A stretch of DNA of 64,000 nt. Source: Uliginosibacterium flavum. Its GTDB lineage: Bacteria; Pseudomonadota; Gammaproteobacteria; Burkholderiales; Rhodocyclaceae. The DNA lies in the NCBI RefSeq assembly GCF_040566545.1, contig NZ_JBEWZI010000001.1, forward strand, positions 124,001 through 188,000, written 5' to 3'. The notes under the pieces were generated by a model. It had not been told where the DNA came from. It searched no databases and was given only the letters and a program-made list of their open reading frames with translations. Below, piece after piece: positions 17,654-26,988 of the stretch; positions within the stretch are counted from its first letter, which is position 1; every line of letters starts with the position of its first letter. Both the position numbers and the translations under genes were made by a program.

Positions 17654-18294
17654 TTCGCGACATCTCCCGTGCTCTCAGCCACGATTTCTTCCTTTTCTGC
17701 TGGAATCGAATGAATCACCAGACGATCTTTTGCCTTCACTGCAATCTGAGCCGACGGATCGATACGCCGTATTCCTTCGCGGCGTCGATACGTTAGCGCA
17801 ACCGCAGCAATCATCGCGACGAGCAAAATCAACGAAGCCAGCTCGAAGGGATACGCGTAATCCGTAAAGATAACGCGCGCGAGATTCTGGGCATTGCTGT
17901 AGGCCACATCAACAGCTTGGGGAGCCGGCAGGCTTTCCAGCCTGAAATAACGCCCATTCAGGACCATAGCCATTTCAGCAACCATGATCGTTGCAACCAC
18001 CAGGCCAACCGGTAGATAACGCCAGAAACCCTCACGCATTTTTTCGACATTGATGTCGAGCATCATCACCACGAACAGGAACAGCACCATCACAGCACCC
18101 ACGTAAATCAGGATGATGGCAATCGCAAGAAACTCGGCCTGCATCAGCATCCAGATCATGCCCGAGGTAAAGAAGGCCAATACCAGATAGAGCACGGCGT
18201 GCACGGGATTACGCGCCGTAATGACCCGCAACCCGGCGAAGACGAGAATCGCCGAGAAGAGATAAAAACAAATTGTCGTAAAGGAAATAGCCAT
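17650..18294 (-). CDS. nuoJ: NADH-quinone oxidoreductase subunit J
   Basis: The 214-residue subunit has five membrane helices in its first 165 residues. A soluble C-terminal tail of about 45 residues follows (from YRRREGIRR onwards), rich in charged residues. The third helix contains AIILIYVGAVMVLFLFVVM, the distorted pi-bulge helix near the quinone chamber. It overlaps nuoK by four bases and follows nuoI by about 30. Confidence 0.95.
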   Translation of the reverse strand: MAISFTTICFYLFSAILVFAGLRVITARNPVHAVLYLVLAFFTSGMIWMLMQAEFLAIAIILIYVGAVMVLFLFVVMMLDINVEKMREGFWRYLPVGLVVATIMVAEMAMVLNGRYFRLESLPAPQAVDVAYSNAQNLARVIFTDYAYPFELASLILLVAMIAAVALTYRRREGIRRIDPSAQIAVKAKDRLVIHSIPAEKEEIVAESTGDVAK

Positions 18295-18327
18295 GGATCC
18301 CTCGGTTAAACCTTCTGCATTCCTGCT

Positions 18328-18816
18328 TCAGCGATATTTGGCATCGGCCGCACGATCTTCAGCGATCTGCGCCTCATAGCGATCACCCACGGCCAGAAGC
18401 ATCTGCTTGGTGTAGTAAAGATCCCCACGCTTCTCGCCGTGGTACTCAAGTACCCGGGTTTCCACGATGGCATCGACAGGGCAAGCCTCTTCGCAAAACC
18501 CGCAAAAAATACATTTCGTCAGATCAATGTCGTAACGCGTAGTACGGCGCGAACCATCGTCTCGCTGCGCAGAATCAATCGTGATCGCCAGCGCCGGACA
18601 GACTGCCTCACACAATTTGCAGGCAATGCAGCGCTCTTCGCCATTCGGGTAGCGACGTAGCGCATGCAGGCCCCGAAAGCGTGGACTTTGCGGCGTCTTC
18701 TCTTCCGGATATTGAATCGTGATCTTGCGCGCGAACAGATGCCGCCCCGTCAGAGCCAACCCCTTGAGGAGCTCGAACAGAACAATACTGCCGAAGAAAT
18801 TTTTCACAGCACCCAT
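18328..18816 (-). CDS. nuoI: NADH-quinone oxidoreductase subunit I (two 4Fe-4S clusters)
   Basis: The 162-residue peripheral-arm subunit carries clusters N6a and N6b. The two ferredoxin motifs are CIACKLCEAVCP near residue 63 and CIFCGFCEEACP near residue 102. An amphipathic N-terminal helix (residues 5-28) anchors it to the membrane arm. It lies 3 bases from nuoH and 33 from nuoJ, in standard order. Confidence 0.97.
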   Translation of the reverse strand: MGAVKNFFGSIVLFELLKGLALTGRHLFARKITIQYPEEKTPQSPRFRGLHALRRYPNGEERCIACKLCEAVCPALAITIDSAQRDDGSRRTTRYDIDLTKCIFCGFCEEACPVDAIVETRVLEYHGEKRGDLYYTKQMLLAVGDRYEAQIAEDRAADAKYR

Positions 18817-18819
18817 GAT

Positions 18820-19869
18820 TTACTTCCAGATCGACAAGGGTGACAGGATCCAGGCGCCAAGCACAAACACCCAGAGCAAGCACAAGGGGATAAACACTTT
18901 CCAGCCCAGACGCATGATCTGGTCGTAACGGAAGCGCGGAAAAGTAGCCCTGAGCCACAAGAACAAGAACAACAACACCGAGGTCTTCGCCAGCAGCCAC
19001 CAGATGCCATCGGGCAAGAACCCAACTGGTGAGAGCCATCCACCCAGGAAAAATACGGAGGTGAGTACTGCCACCAGAATCATGTTGGCGTACTCTGCGA
19101 TAAAGAATTGCGAAAAAGCCATGCCAGAGTATTCAACCATGTGGCCGGCAACAATTTCGGATTCGCCCTCCACGACGTCGAATGGCGCACGATTGGTTTC
19201 GGCCACTCCTGAAATGAAGTACACCACGAACATCGGCAACAGCGGCAACCAATTCCAGCTCAGAAAGCCCAGGCCCATCTGAGCAAACAACCCTTGTCCT
19301 TGCCCACGCACGATGTCAGAAACATTCAGACTGCCTGTCACCATCAGCACGCAAACCAGCGCAAAGCCCATTGCTAGCTCATAGGAAATCATCTGCGCAG
19401 AGGCTCGCATCGCACCGAGAAAAGCGTATTTCGAATTGGAAGCCCAACCGGCAATGATCACGCCATACACGCCCAACGAGGTAATTGCCATCAGATAGAG
19501 CAAGCCTGCGTTCACATTGGCCAATACCAACCCGTCAGCAAACGGCACTACAGCCCATGCGGCCATGGCCGGCATGATCGCCATGATCGGGCCAAGGAAA
19601 AACAAGCCCGTACTGGCCTTGGCCGGGGAAATGATTTCCTTGAACAGCAGCTTCATGCCGTCAGCAACCGGCTGCAGCAGGCCCCAAGGCCCGACACGAT
19701 TCGGCCCGATCCGCACCTGAATCCAGCCAATCACCTTACGCTCGGCGAAGGTCATGTAAGCCACAGCGCCCATCAAGGGCGCGACAATGGCGATGATCTT
19801 GAGCAAGGTCCACACCACGACCCACAGCGGGCCGAATAGATCAGCAAAAGGTTGGAGGATTTGATCCAT
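18820..19869 (-). CDS. nuoH: NADH-quinone oxidoreductase subunit H
   Basis: The 349-residue, eight-helix subunit forms the quinone-binding chamber with NuoB and NuoD. Conserved blocks are AERKVIGWIQVRIGPNRVGP near residue 42, FISGVAETNRAPFDVVEGESEIVAG near 215 (the acidic loop by the quinone channel) and RATFPRFRYDQIM near 305. Its start overlaps the nuoG stop by one base. Confidence 0.97.
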   Translation of the reverse strand: MDQILQPFADLFGPLWVVVWTLLKIIAIVAPLMGAVAYMTFAERKVIGWIQVRIGPNRVGPWGLLQPVADGMKLLFKEIISPAKASTGLFFLGPIMAIMPAMAAWAVVPFADGLVLANVNAGLLYLMAITSLGVYGVIIAGWASNSKYAFLGAMRASAQMISYELAMGFALVCVLMVTGSLNVSDIVRGQGQGLFAQMGLGFLSWNWLPLLPMFVVYFISGVAETNRAPFDVVEGESEIVAGHMVEYSGMAFSQFFIAEYANMILVAVLTSVFFLGGWLSPVGFLPDGIWWLLAKTSVLLFLFLWLRATFPRFRYDQIMRLGWKVFIPLCLLWVFVLGAWILSPLSIWK

Positions 19870-22208
19870 CAGGTGCGCTCCACGCTAAGTTCGCCGAACA
19901 TGGCTCCCAGAGCCACTGTTGAGGCATGTGCTCCGGAGACCCGCACGCAGCCTTGCGGCACAGACATATCGGCCTGAGAGCGAAGCTGGATGCGGCTCTG
20001 CGAGGAACTCACTGTAACATCTGAACCAGCTTCAATACCAAACTGTGCAAGCGTAGCCGGATTCAGGCGAGCACGCGGAGCGGCCGCGTCACGCGTCTTT
20101 TGCAAAGGAGGCGAGCGACGAGCCAGAGGGTCTGTCGAGTAGATGCCGATATCCGTAATCCGCTGCAGACCCGTCGGCTCAGCATCCGCCTTGGGAACAA
20201 CGCCACTCACAACATTACTCAGGCGGGCAGAGAAATCACCTGCCAAAACTTCATCCCGCACCGCATCCGAAGACTCGAAATCGAAGCCATCCAATGCAAA
20301 CAAATTACCCAGTACGCGCAGCACCTTCCAGGCCGGACGCGTCTCGCCCAAAGGCTTGACGACGGCATTGAAGGATTGCAAACGACCTTCGGTATTGACG
20401 AAACTGCCAGAAGTCTCGGTAAACGGCGCCGACGGCAGCATCACATCCGCGTATTCGGCCGCATCACCGACAAAACTTCCGATATGAATCACGGTGCCAG
20501 CTTGCGCGAGAGCGGCCTTGGCCACAGCTCCGTCAGCACAATCCAGTGCAGGCTCTACTCCCAACAAGATGTAGGCCTTACGCGGCGACTCGACCATTTG
20601 ACGTGCGTTCAGGCCGATCGTTGGCACCGCCTTCGTCAGGTAACCGCCGACACTGCCGGCCGCCTCACCCAAAATACCGAAACTGGCTGATGCCAGACGA
20701 GCGATCTCCGCCGACAGGATGTGTATCGAGGCGGCATTCGGATGCTGGGCGGCCAGATTCCCCAGGAGCACGGCGCGCTTTTCGCCAGTGAGAAGGACTT
20801 CCGCCACGGCCTGAGCCGCCTCACTTTGAATTGCGCTCCCAACGATCTCGGCACATTCGCTTGATACGGAAACATTCAATTTGGCGGCAAGTGCGGCGAG
20901 TACAGCAGCTAACTCAGCGACCAACTGCGCTGGAGCCACCACGCTTTGCGCCACCAGCGGAATCAGCCAGTCGTCACTCGTCACATTGACGCGCGCCAGT
21001 TTGCCGCCACGACGCACTGCCTGACGCAGGCGCTGCGCCATCAAAGGATGATCTTTACGCAGGAAGCTGCCAACAACGAGCGTCGCATCCAGCGTACTCA
21101 GGTTCGCAACCGGCATCCCGAGCCAAGGCGCGCCGGCCCGCTTGCCATCCAGCGAGAAGTCGCTCTGGCGCAAGCGCATGTCGATGTTGTCGGAGCCCAA
21201 GCCGCGCACCAGCTTCTGCGCGAGATACATTTCTTCAATTGTGCTGTGCGGAGAAACCAAAGCCGCAATTTGTTCAGCGCCAAAGTCAGTCTTGATGTCT
21301 TTCAAGCTGCGCACGATGTAATCCAGCGCAGTCTGCCAATCAACCTTATGCCACTCGCCACCGTGCTTGATCTGTGGCTCCGTCAGACGATCTGCGGAGC
21401 GCAACCCCTCATAGGAGAAACGATCCTTGTCAGATAGCCAGCACTCGTTGATTTCTTCGTTTTCCAGCGGCAGCACGCGTTTGACTTCGTCATGCTTGAC
21501 CTGCACCACCAGATTCGACCCCAGCGAATCGTGCGGACTCACAGATTTGCGACGCGACATTTCCCAGGTACGCGCAGCAAAACGGAAGGGTTTGGAGGTC
21601 AACGCGCCCACCGGGCACAGATCAATGGCGTTGCCGGAAAGCTCTGAATCGACCGAGCGATCAACAAAGGCCATGACTTCAGAATGCTCGCCACGATTAG
21701 CAATCCCCAACTCCATGATGCCGGAAATTTCCTGGCCAAAACGCACGCAGCGCGAGCAATGAATGCAGCGCGTCATGTCGGTATTGATCAGCGGCCCGAG
21801 GTTCTTGTTAAACACAACGCGCTTCTCTTCCTGATAGCGCGAACCGGAAGCCCCGTAACCCACGGCCAGATCCTGCAGCTGACATTCGCCACCCTGGTCA
21901 CAGATCGGACAATCCAGCGGATGATTGATGAGCAGAAACTCCATCACCGACTTCTGCGCCTTGAGCGCCCTGTCAGACTGAGTGCTGACCTTCATGTCCG
22001 CCACCACCGGCGTGGCACACGCAGGCACGGCCTTGGGCATTTTTTCCACTTCAACCAGACACATGCGGCAATTGGCCGCAATGGACAATTTCTTGTGGTA
22101 ACAAAAATGGGGAATATGCGTACCGAGTTTATTGGCAGCATCCATGACGGTGCTGCCCTGGGCGACTTGCACTTTCTTGCCGTCGATTTCGATCTCTAGC
22201 ATGCTCAA
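19869..22208 (-). CDS. nuoG: NADH-quinone oxidoreductase subunit G
   Basis: The 779-residue iron-sulfur subunit begins with a 2Fe-2S ferredoxin domain (residues 1-78, Cys in HFCYHKKLSIAANCRMC). The His/Cys cluster N5 region (HPLDCPICDQGGECQLQD) and N4 ligands (CIHCSRCVRFG) follow. After about residue 220 comes a degenerate molybdopterin-oxidoreductase-like domain. The extra N7 cluster of the E. coli protein appears absent, because the position expected to hold CxxCxxxC reads VSPHDSLGSN. The C-terminal third is less conserved. It overlaps nuoF by four bases and nuoH by one. Confidence 0.95.
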   Translation of the reverse strand: MSMLEIEIDGKKVQVAQGSTVMDAANKLGTHIPHFCYHKKLSIAANCRMCLVEVEKMPKAVPACATPVVADMKVSTQSDRALKAQKSVMEFLLINHPLDCPICDQGGECQLQDLAVGYGASGSRYQEEKRVVFNKNLGPLINTDMTRCIHCSRCVRFGQEISGIMELGIANRGEHSEVMAFVDRSVDSELSGNAIDLCPVGALTSKPFRFAARTWEMSRRKSVSPHDSLGSNLVVQVKHDEVKRVLPLENEEINECWLSDKDRFSYEGLRSADRLTEPQIKHGGEWHKVDWQTALDYIVRSLKDIKTDFGAEQIAALVSPHSTIEEMYLAQKLVRGLGSDNIDMRLRQSDFSLDGKRAGAPWLGMPVANLSTLDATLVVGSFLRKDHPLMAQRLRQAVRRGGKLARVNVTSDDWLIPLVAQSVVAPAQLVAELAAVLAALAAKLNVSVSSECAEIVGSAIQSEAAQAVAEVLLTGEKRAVLLGNLAAQHPNAASIHILSAEIARLASASFGILGEAAGSVGGYLTKAVPTIGLNARQMVESPRKAYILLGVEPALDCADGAVAKAALAQAGTVIHIGSFVGDAAEYADVMLPSAPFTETSGSFVNTEGRLQSFNAVVKPLGETRPAWKVLRVLGNLFALDGFDFESSDAVRDEVLAGDFSARLSNVVSGVVPKADAEPTGLQRITDIGIYSTDPLARRSPPLQKTRDAAAPRARLNPATLAQFGIEAGSDVTVSSSQSRIQLRSQADMSVPQGCVRVSGAHASTVALGAMFGELSVERT

Positions 22209-23521
22209 TCCTGGGCCACGTAAATCCGGCTGCCTTCACGTTGCAATTCAACGGGAACGAGACAGCGCTTGTGTTCGATGTGATAGGCGAATTCGTCGCG
22301 ATAATGCTTCAGGAACCCACGCACCGGCATTGCCGCAGCATCGCCCAGCGCACAAATGGTTCTGCCCATGATGTTCTCGGCGACGTTATCCAGCAAGGCA
22401 AGGTCATCAGCCCTGCCCTGCCCGTTTTCGATCCGATGCATCATGCGATACATCCAGCCCGTGCCTTCACGACAAGGCGTGCATTGGCCGCAAGACTCTT
22501 CGAAATAGAAATAGGACAGACGCTCCAGCGCCTTGACCATGCAAGTGCTCTCATCCATCACGATGACGGCGCCAGAACCCAGCATCGAACCGGCCTTGGC
22601 GATGGCGTCGTAGTCCATCGTCGTATCCATGATGATGCTTGCAGGCAATACCGGCGCCGACGATCCGCCCGGTATCACTGCCTTGAGTTTGCGACCACCA
22701 CGCATGCCGCCCGCCATCTCCAGCAATTCAGCAAATGGCGTACCGAGACGCACCTCGTAATTCCCGGGCCGATTTACATGGCCTGAGACGGAAAAGATCT
22801 TGGTGCCACCGTTATTTGGCTTGCCCAACGCAAGAAAGGCTTCGCCGCCCATGCGCAGAATGAAGGGCACAACCGCAAAAGTTTCGGTGTTGTTGATCGT
22901 GGTGGGCTTGCCGTACAAACCAAAGCTGGCGGGGAACGGCGGCTTGAAGCGCGGCTGCCCCTTCTTACCCTCAAGCGACTCGAGCAAACCGGTTTCTTCG
23001 CCGCACACATAGGCGCCATAACCATGGTGCGCAAACAGGTCGAAACTGAACTCCGAACCAAGAATGCGCTGTCCCAAAAGGCCCGCTGCGCGGGCTTCTT
23101 CAAGCGCCTCTTCAAAGCGTTGGTATTCGGCAAAAATCTCGCCGTGAATGTAGTTGTAGCCGGCTACGCAGCCCATCGCATAACCCGCGATGATCATGCC
23201 TTCGATCACGGCATGCGGGTTGTAGCGCAGGATATCGCGATCCTTGAAGGTGCCCGGCTCGCCCTCATCAGAATTGCAGACAACATATTTCGGCCCGACG
23301 TAGGCCTTGGGCATGAAGCTCCACTTCAAACCTGTCGGAAAACCGGCGCCACCACGACCACGCAGATTGGACGTCTTCAGCAAACCGATGATTTCATCCG
23401 GCGTCGTTTTGTCCGCAATGATCTTTTTCAGCGCCTCATAGCCACCACGCTTGACGTAGTCAGCCATGCGCCAAGTGCGCTCGCCATCCAGATCAGCAAG
23501 AATCACCTTTGTTTCGCTCAT
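22205..23521 (-). CDS. nuoF: NADH-quinone oxidoreductase subunit F (NADH/FMN site)
   Basis: The 438-residue subunit binds NADH and FMN and carries cluster N3. The glycine-rich nucleotide loop is RGRGGAGFPTGLKW near residue 54. VCNSDEGEPGTFKDR near residue 81 and the YVCGEETGLLESLEG block near 170 are flavin-site signatures. The N3 motif is ESCGQCTPCREG near residue 344. It overlaps nuoE and nuoG by four bases each, so the three NADH-module genes are translationally coupled. Confidence 0.98.
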   Translation of the reverse strand: MSETKVILADLDGERTWRMADYVKRGGYEALKKIIADKTTPDEIIGLLKTSNLRGRGGAGFPTGLKWSFMPKAYVGPKYVVCNSDEGEPGTFKDRDILRYNPHAVIEGMIIAGYAMGCVAGYNYIHGEIFAEYQRFEEALEEARAAGLLGQRILGSEFSFDLFAHHGYGAYVCGEETGLLESLEGKKGQPRFKPPFPASFGLYGKPTTINNTETFAVVPFILRMGGEAFLALGKPNNGGTKIFSVSGHVNRPGNYEVRLGTPFAELLEMAGGMRGGRKLKAVIPGGSSAPVLPASIIMDTTMDYDAIAKAGSMLGSGAVIVMDESTCMVKALERLSYFYFEESCGQCTPCREGTGWMYRMMHRIENGQGRADDLALLDNVAENIMGRTICALGDAAAMPVRGFLKHYRDEFAYHIEHKRCLVPVELQREGSRIYVAQD

Positions 23522-23994
23522 TTTGACAAGTCCTCGATGAGCGAATCAATCTGCGCACAGGTCATGCGAGCGCACATCTTGTGATTGTTATGCAGCATCA
23601 CCGGCGCATCACCACATGCGCCCATGCATTCACCCTCTTTGAGGGTGAACTTCCCATCAGCGGTCGTTTCGTTGAAGCCAATGCCAAGCTTCTGCTTCAC
23701 ATACTCAGCCGCCTCAACACCGCCTGACAAGGCACAGGGCAGATTGGTGCACACCGTAATCTTGTGCTGCCCCACCGGTTTGAGGTCGTACATGTTGTAG
23801 AAACTTGCCACCTCATACGCAGCCATAACGGGCATGCCCAAGTAGGACGCAACTTCCTCAATAGTTTCGCTGGAGAGCCAATGCATCTCCTGCTGCGCAA
23901 TGCGCAATGCCCCCATCACGGCCGACTGTTTCTGATCGGTAGGATATTTGGCAATTTCGCGGTCAATTAGCCGCAAGGACTCAATGCTCAACAT
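23518..23994 (-). CDS. nuoE: NADH-quinone oxidoreductase subunit E
   Basis: The 158-residue thioredoxin-fold subunit holds the 2Fe-2S cluster N1a, bound by Cys residues in CTNLPC and CMGACGDAP. The start chosen is ATG 23992-23994, giving MLSIESL, which matches the usual beginning in betaproteobacteria and leaves a 13-base gap after nuoD. An alternative GTG at 24022-24024 would add ten residues and overlap nuoD by 17 bases, with no good ribosome binding site. It overlaps nuoF by four bases. Confidence 0.94.
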   Translation of the reverse strand: MLSIESLRLIDREIAKYPTDQKQSAVMGALRIAQQEMHWLSSETIEEVASYLGMPVMAAYEVASFYNMYDLKPVGQHKITVCTNLPCALSGGVEAAEYVKQKLGIGFNETTADGKFTLKEGECMGACGDAPVMLHNNHKMCARMTCAQIDSLIEDLSK

Positions 23995-24007
23995 AGTCGG
24001 TTTGTTC

Positions 24008-25261
24008 TCAGCGGTCGATTTCACCGAACACTATATCCATAGTCCCGATAATCGCCACCACGTCGGCAATCATGTGACCCTTAGCCATTTCATCCATCGC
24101 AGCCAGATGCGCAAAACCCGGAGCGCGCAACTTCAAGCGCCAAGGCTTGTTCGCGCCGTCCGAAATGGCATACACACCAAACTCCCCCTTTGGATGCTCC
24201 ACCCCGGCATAAACCTGGCCTTCAGGCACATGCATGCCTTCCGTGAAAAGTTTGAAGTGGTGGATCAACTCTTCCATATTGCCCTTCATCTTTTCACGCG
24301 ATGGAGGCGCAACTTTGTGACTATCCGTGATGACGGGACCAGGATGGGCTCGCAGCCAGTCGATGCACTGGCGAATGATCCGATTGCTCTGGCGCATCTC
24401 TTCGATACGAACCAGATAACGGTCATAACAATCGCCGTTGGTACCCACCGGGATATCAAAATCCACACGGTCGTACACTTCGTACGGCTGCTTCTTGCGC
24501 AAGTCCCAAACGACACCCGAACCTCGCAACATGGGGCCAGTAAAACCCAGCGCCAAAGCCCGCTCCGGCGTCACCACACCCACACCAACCGTACGTTGCT
24601 TCCAGATTCGGTTATCGGTCAGCAGCGTTTCGTACTCATCGACATAGGTCGGGAAGCGCCGCGTAAAGTCATCCAGAAAGTCCAGCAGAGAACCTTCCCG
24701 CGCGACGTTGAGCTTTTTAACGGTCGACGCGTCTTTATATTTATTGACCTGATACTTGGGCATCTGATCCGGCAAATCACGATACACGCCACCCGGACGA
24801 TAATACGCAGCATGCATGCGCGCACCCGAGACAGCCTCATAGGCATCCATCAGATCTTCGCGCTCACGGAACGTATACAACACCATGGTCATCGCGCCGA
24901 TGTCCAAAGCATGCGTACCAATGTTCAGCAAGTGATTCAGGATGCGCGTGATTTCATCAAACATCACCCGTATGTACTGGGCACGCAAGGGAACCTGCAC
25001 GCCAAGCAATTTCTCAATCGCCATGCAGTAAGCGTGCTCATTGCACATCATCGACACATAGTCGAGACGATCCATATACGGAACAGACTGAATCCAAGTG
25101 CGAGTCTCGGCCAGTTTTTCGGTTCCGCGGTGCAGCAAGCCGATGTGTGGATCGGCACGCTCCACGACCTCACCGGAAAGCTCCAGAATCAAGCGCAATA
25201 CGCCATGCGCCGCAGGGTGTTGTGGCCCGAAGTTAATCGTGTAATTCCGGATATCAGCCAC
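24008..25261 (-). CDS. nuoD: NADH-quinone oxidoreductase subunit D
   Basis: The 417-residue (as called) peripheral subunit descends from the large subunit of NiFe hydrogenases and lines the quinone pocket. Early motifs are NFGPQHPAAHGVLRL and LHRGTEKLAE. The C-terminus has GVYAISDGANKPWRLKLRAPGF and ends with DIVFGEIDR. I chose the GTG at 25259-25261, giving MADIRNY, because 417 residues and this N-terminus are usual in relatives and a GGGGG tract lies just upstream. A second GTG two codons earlier and an ATG at 25318 are alternatives. The ATG would place 19 atypical residues in front. The start overlaps the nuoC stop by eight bases. Confidence 0.95.
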   Translation of the reverse strand: MADIRNYTINFGPQHPAAHGVLRLILELSGEVVERADPHIGLLHRGTEKLAETRTWIQSVPYMDRLDYVSMMCNEHAYCMAIEKLLGVQVPLRAQYIRVMFDEITRILNHLLNIGTHALDIGAMTMVLYTFREREDLMDAYEAVSGARMHAAYYRPGGVYRDLPDQMPKYQVNKYKDASTVKKLNVAREGSLLDFLDDFTRRFPTYVDEYETLLTDNRIWKQRTVGVGVVTPERALALGFTGPMLRGSGVVWDLRKKQPYEVYDRVDFDIPVGTNGDCYDRYLVRIEEMRQSNRIIRQCIDWLRAHPGPVITDSHKVAPPSREKMKGNMEELIHHFKLFTEGMHVPEGQVYAGVEHPKGEFGVYAISDGANKPWRLKLRAPGFAHLAAMDEMAKGHMIADVVAIIGTMDIVFGEIDR

Positions 25262-25853
25262 GGCCACCCCCGTAGGACGGCTCGCGCACGATGCGCGGCG
25301 TATTTTCACGCGGCTCAATGCTTACGGGCTGATACACCACGCGCCCCTGCTCCTTGTCATAGATCATTTCCATAAATCCGGACACAGGAAAGTCCTTGCG
25401 GAATGGATGACCAACAAACCCGTAATCCGTCAAAATGCGGCGCAAATCAGGATGCCCCTCAAACATGATCCCGAAGAAATCGAAAGCCTCGCGCTCAAAC
25501 CAGCTGACCGCGGGCCAGACATCGTTCAATGTATGCAGCACGGGAAAACTGTCGTCCTGGGCATACACACGCAAGCGCAAACGCCAGTTCTTCGTCACAG
25601 ACAAAAGATGAGATACCGCAGCAAAGCGGGCCGGATGGGCAATCTGACCGGCATAGCCAGCATAATCCACGCCACAAAGATCAATCAGCTGCTCAAAACC
25701 CAGCTCCTCATGATCTCGCAACTGATGAGCGACCTCAATGTAGTCGGCGGCGCTCACGTCAAGCGTCAACTCACCTAGATCGAGACTCAATCCACCCGCG
25801 CGCTCTCCGAGCACGCGAGTCAAAACCTCGGCCAAACGTTCCAGACGGGTCAT
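25254..25853 (-). CDS. nuoC: NADH-quinone oxidoreductase subunit C
   Basis: The 199-residue subunit of the quinone module carries the 30-kDa subunit signature near residue 120 (ERECFDFFG-like, here EREAFDFFGIMFEGHPDLRR). The end, PVSIEPRENTPRIVREPSYG, is the usual betaproteobacterial C-terminus. It is a separate gene from nuoD, not fused as in E. coli. It overlaps nuoB by four bases and nuoD by eight. Confidence 0.96.
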   Translation of the reverse strand: MTRLERLAEVLTRVLGERAGGLSLDLGELTLDVSAADYIEVAHQLRDHEELGFEQLIDLCGVDYAGYAGQIAHPARFAAVSHLLSVTKNWRLRLRVYAQDDSFPVLHTLNDVWPAVSWFEREAFDFFGIMFEGHPDLRRILTDYGFVGHPFRKDFPVSGFMEMIYDKEQGRVVYQPVSIEPRENTPRIVREPSYGGGRG

Positions 25854-26344
25854 TGAGCAGATACTCCCTCACGCGCGATAGTGCTGGTTCTGCGTATCTT
25901 GTTCTGCAGTTGAATGATGCCGTAAATCAAAGCCTCCGCCGTTGGCGGACAGCCCGGCACATAGACATCGACCGGCACAATGCGATCACAGCCGCGCACT
26001 ACAGAATAGGAATAGTGATAATAGCCGCCGCCATTGGCGCAGGAACCCATGGAAATCACCCAGCGCGGCTCCGCCATCTGGTCATAGACCTTGCGCAAAG
26101 CGGGTGCCATTTTGTTGCACAGGGTGCCGGCAACAATCATCAGGTCAGACTGACGCGGACTCGGGCGAAACACGACGCCGAATCGATCAAGATCATAACG
26201 GGAACAGCCGGCGTGAATCATTTCCACGGCACAGCAAGCCAGACCAAAAGTCATCGGCCACAACGACCCGGTACGCGTCCAGTTAATGACGGCATCCATC
26301 GAGGTAGTCACGAAGCCTTCGCGAAAAACACCTTCAATACTCAC
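25850..26344 (-). CDS. nuoB: NADH-quinone oxidoreductase subunit B
   Basis: The 164-residue subunit carries cluster N2, the last iron-sulfur centre before quinone. Ligands are the tandem Cys in LACCAVEM, plus Cys in GSCANGGGYY and PGCPPTAEAL. The start codon is GTG at 26342-26344, giving the typical MSIEGVFREGFVTTS N-terminus. A four-base overlap links it to nuoC. A gap of about 48 bases separates it from nuoA. Confidence 0.97.
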   Translation of the reverse strand: MSIEGVFREGFVTTSMDAVINWTRTGSLWPMTFGLACCAVEMIHAGCSRYDLDRFGVVFRPSPRQSDLMIVAGTLCNKMAPALRKVYDQMAEPRWVISMGSCANGGGYYHYSYSVVRGCDRIVPVDVYVPGCPPTAEALIYGIIQLQNKIRRTSTIAREGVSAQ

Positions 26345-26392
26345 AGAGCGCCCTTTGCTGACATAGGCGCCTGGATCAGTCGCGACGCGAGA

Positions 26393-26767
26393 TCACTCCC
26401 AGTCGAGCGCGCCTTTTCTCCAGACGTACACGTATCCGATTACGAGAATTCCGAGAAACACAAACATTTCATAGAACCCGAACAGACGAACCGACTCAGT
26501 GCCCGCCAACTCTTTGACGATTGACGCCCAAGGCAGCAAGAACGCCACCTCAAGATCAAACAGGATAAAGAGAATCGCAATCAGATAGTAACGCACGTCG
26601 AAGCGCATGCGCGCCTCTTCGAAGGCGTCAAATCCGCATTCGTAGGGAGATAATTTTTGTGGGTCTGGTCTGTTGGGGCCTAACAGACGGCCTAAAACCA
26701 TTGGTGCAACACCGATGGACAAGCCAATAGCGATGAACATCAGAACAGGAAAGTAGTTATTCAGCAT
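26393..26767 (-). CDS. nuoA: NADH-quinone oxidoreductase subunit A
   Basis: The 124-residue subunit has three membrane helices and is the first Nuo gene. SPYECGFDAFEEARMRFDVRYYLIAILFILFDLE carries the Cys-containing loop and the conserved acidic residues near the quinone channel. The gene lies 66 bases after the tRNA-Leu, with a hairpin in between. TGGAAATA-like spacing gives no separate strong promoter, so transcription probably comes partly from the secG promoter. Confidence 0.96.
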   Translation of the reverse strand: MLNNYFPVLMFIAIGLSIGVAPMVLGRLLGPNRPDPQKLSPYECGFDAFEEARMRFDVRYYLIAILFILFDLEVAFLLPWASIVKELAGTESVRLFGFYEMFVFLGILVIGYVYVWRKGALDWE

Positions 26768-26795
26768 TTCTGCCTCCTACAAGGAACTGCCCATC

Positions 26796-26825
26796 GCAAA
26801 ACGCCCGCTAACATGCGGGCGTTTC
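26796..26825 (-). terminator. Hairpin between tRNA-Leu and nuoA
   Basis: On the minus strand a 10-bp stem AAACGCCCGC/GCGGGCGTTT with a 7-base loop ends in TTTT. It may terminate most secG/tRNA transcripts, allowing only part to read into nuo, or it may protect processed ends. The U-run is short. Confidence 0.6.
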
Positions 26826-26833
26826 ATTCTCTC

Positions 26834-26918
26834 TGGTGCCGACGATGAGACTCGAACTCATACGGCTTGCGCCACCACCCCCTCAAGATGGCGTGTCTAC
26901 CAATTTCACCACGTCGGC
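26834..26918 (-). tRNA. tRNA-Leu, anticodon GAG
   Basis: The 85-base minus-strand gene includes the encoded CCA end. The acceptor stem is GCCGACG/CGTCGGC. The anticodon arm is CCATC-TTGAGGG-GGTGG, with anticodon GAG (leucine CUC/CUU codons). The T stem is ATGAG/CTCAT around TTCGAGT. A type II long variable arm is present. It lies between secG and nuoA and is very likely cut from the same primary transcript, an arrangement seen in other betaproteobacteria. Confidence 0.97.
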
Positions 26919-26988
26919 ACTACTGAAACACTCACGGATTATATGTAACAGCCTCGAAGACCGCCACACATACCGCGTATTCTATTTT

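Noticed and set aside
23948..25375. Long plus-strand open frame (475 residues) opposite nuoD
   Set aside because: It lies on the antisense strand of a clear nuoD/nuoC pair, has no recognisable motif, and composition explains it.
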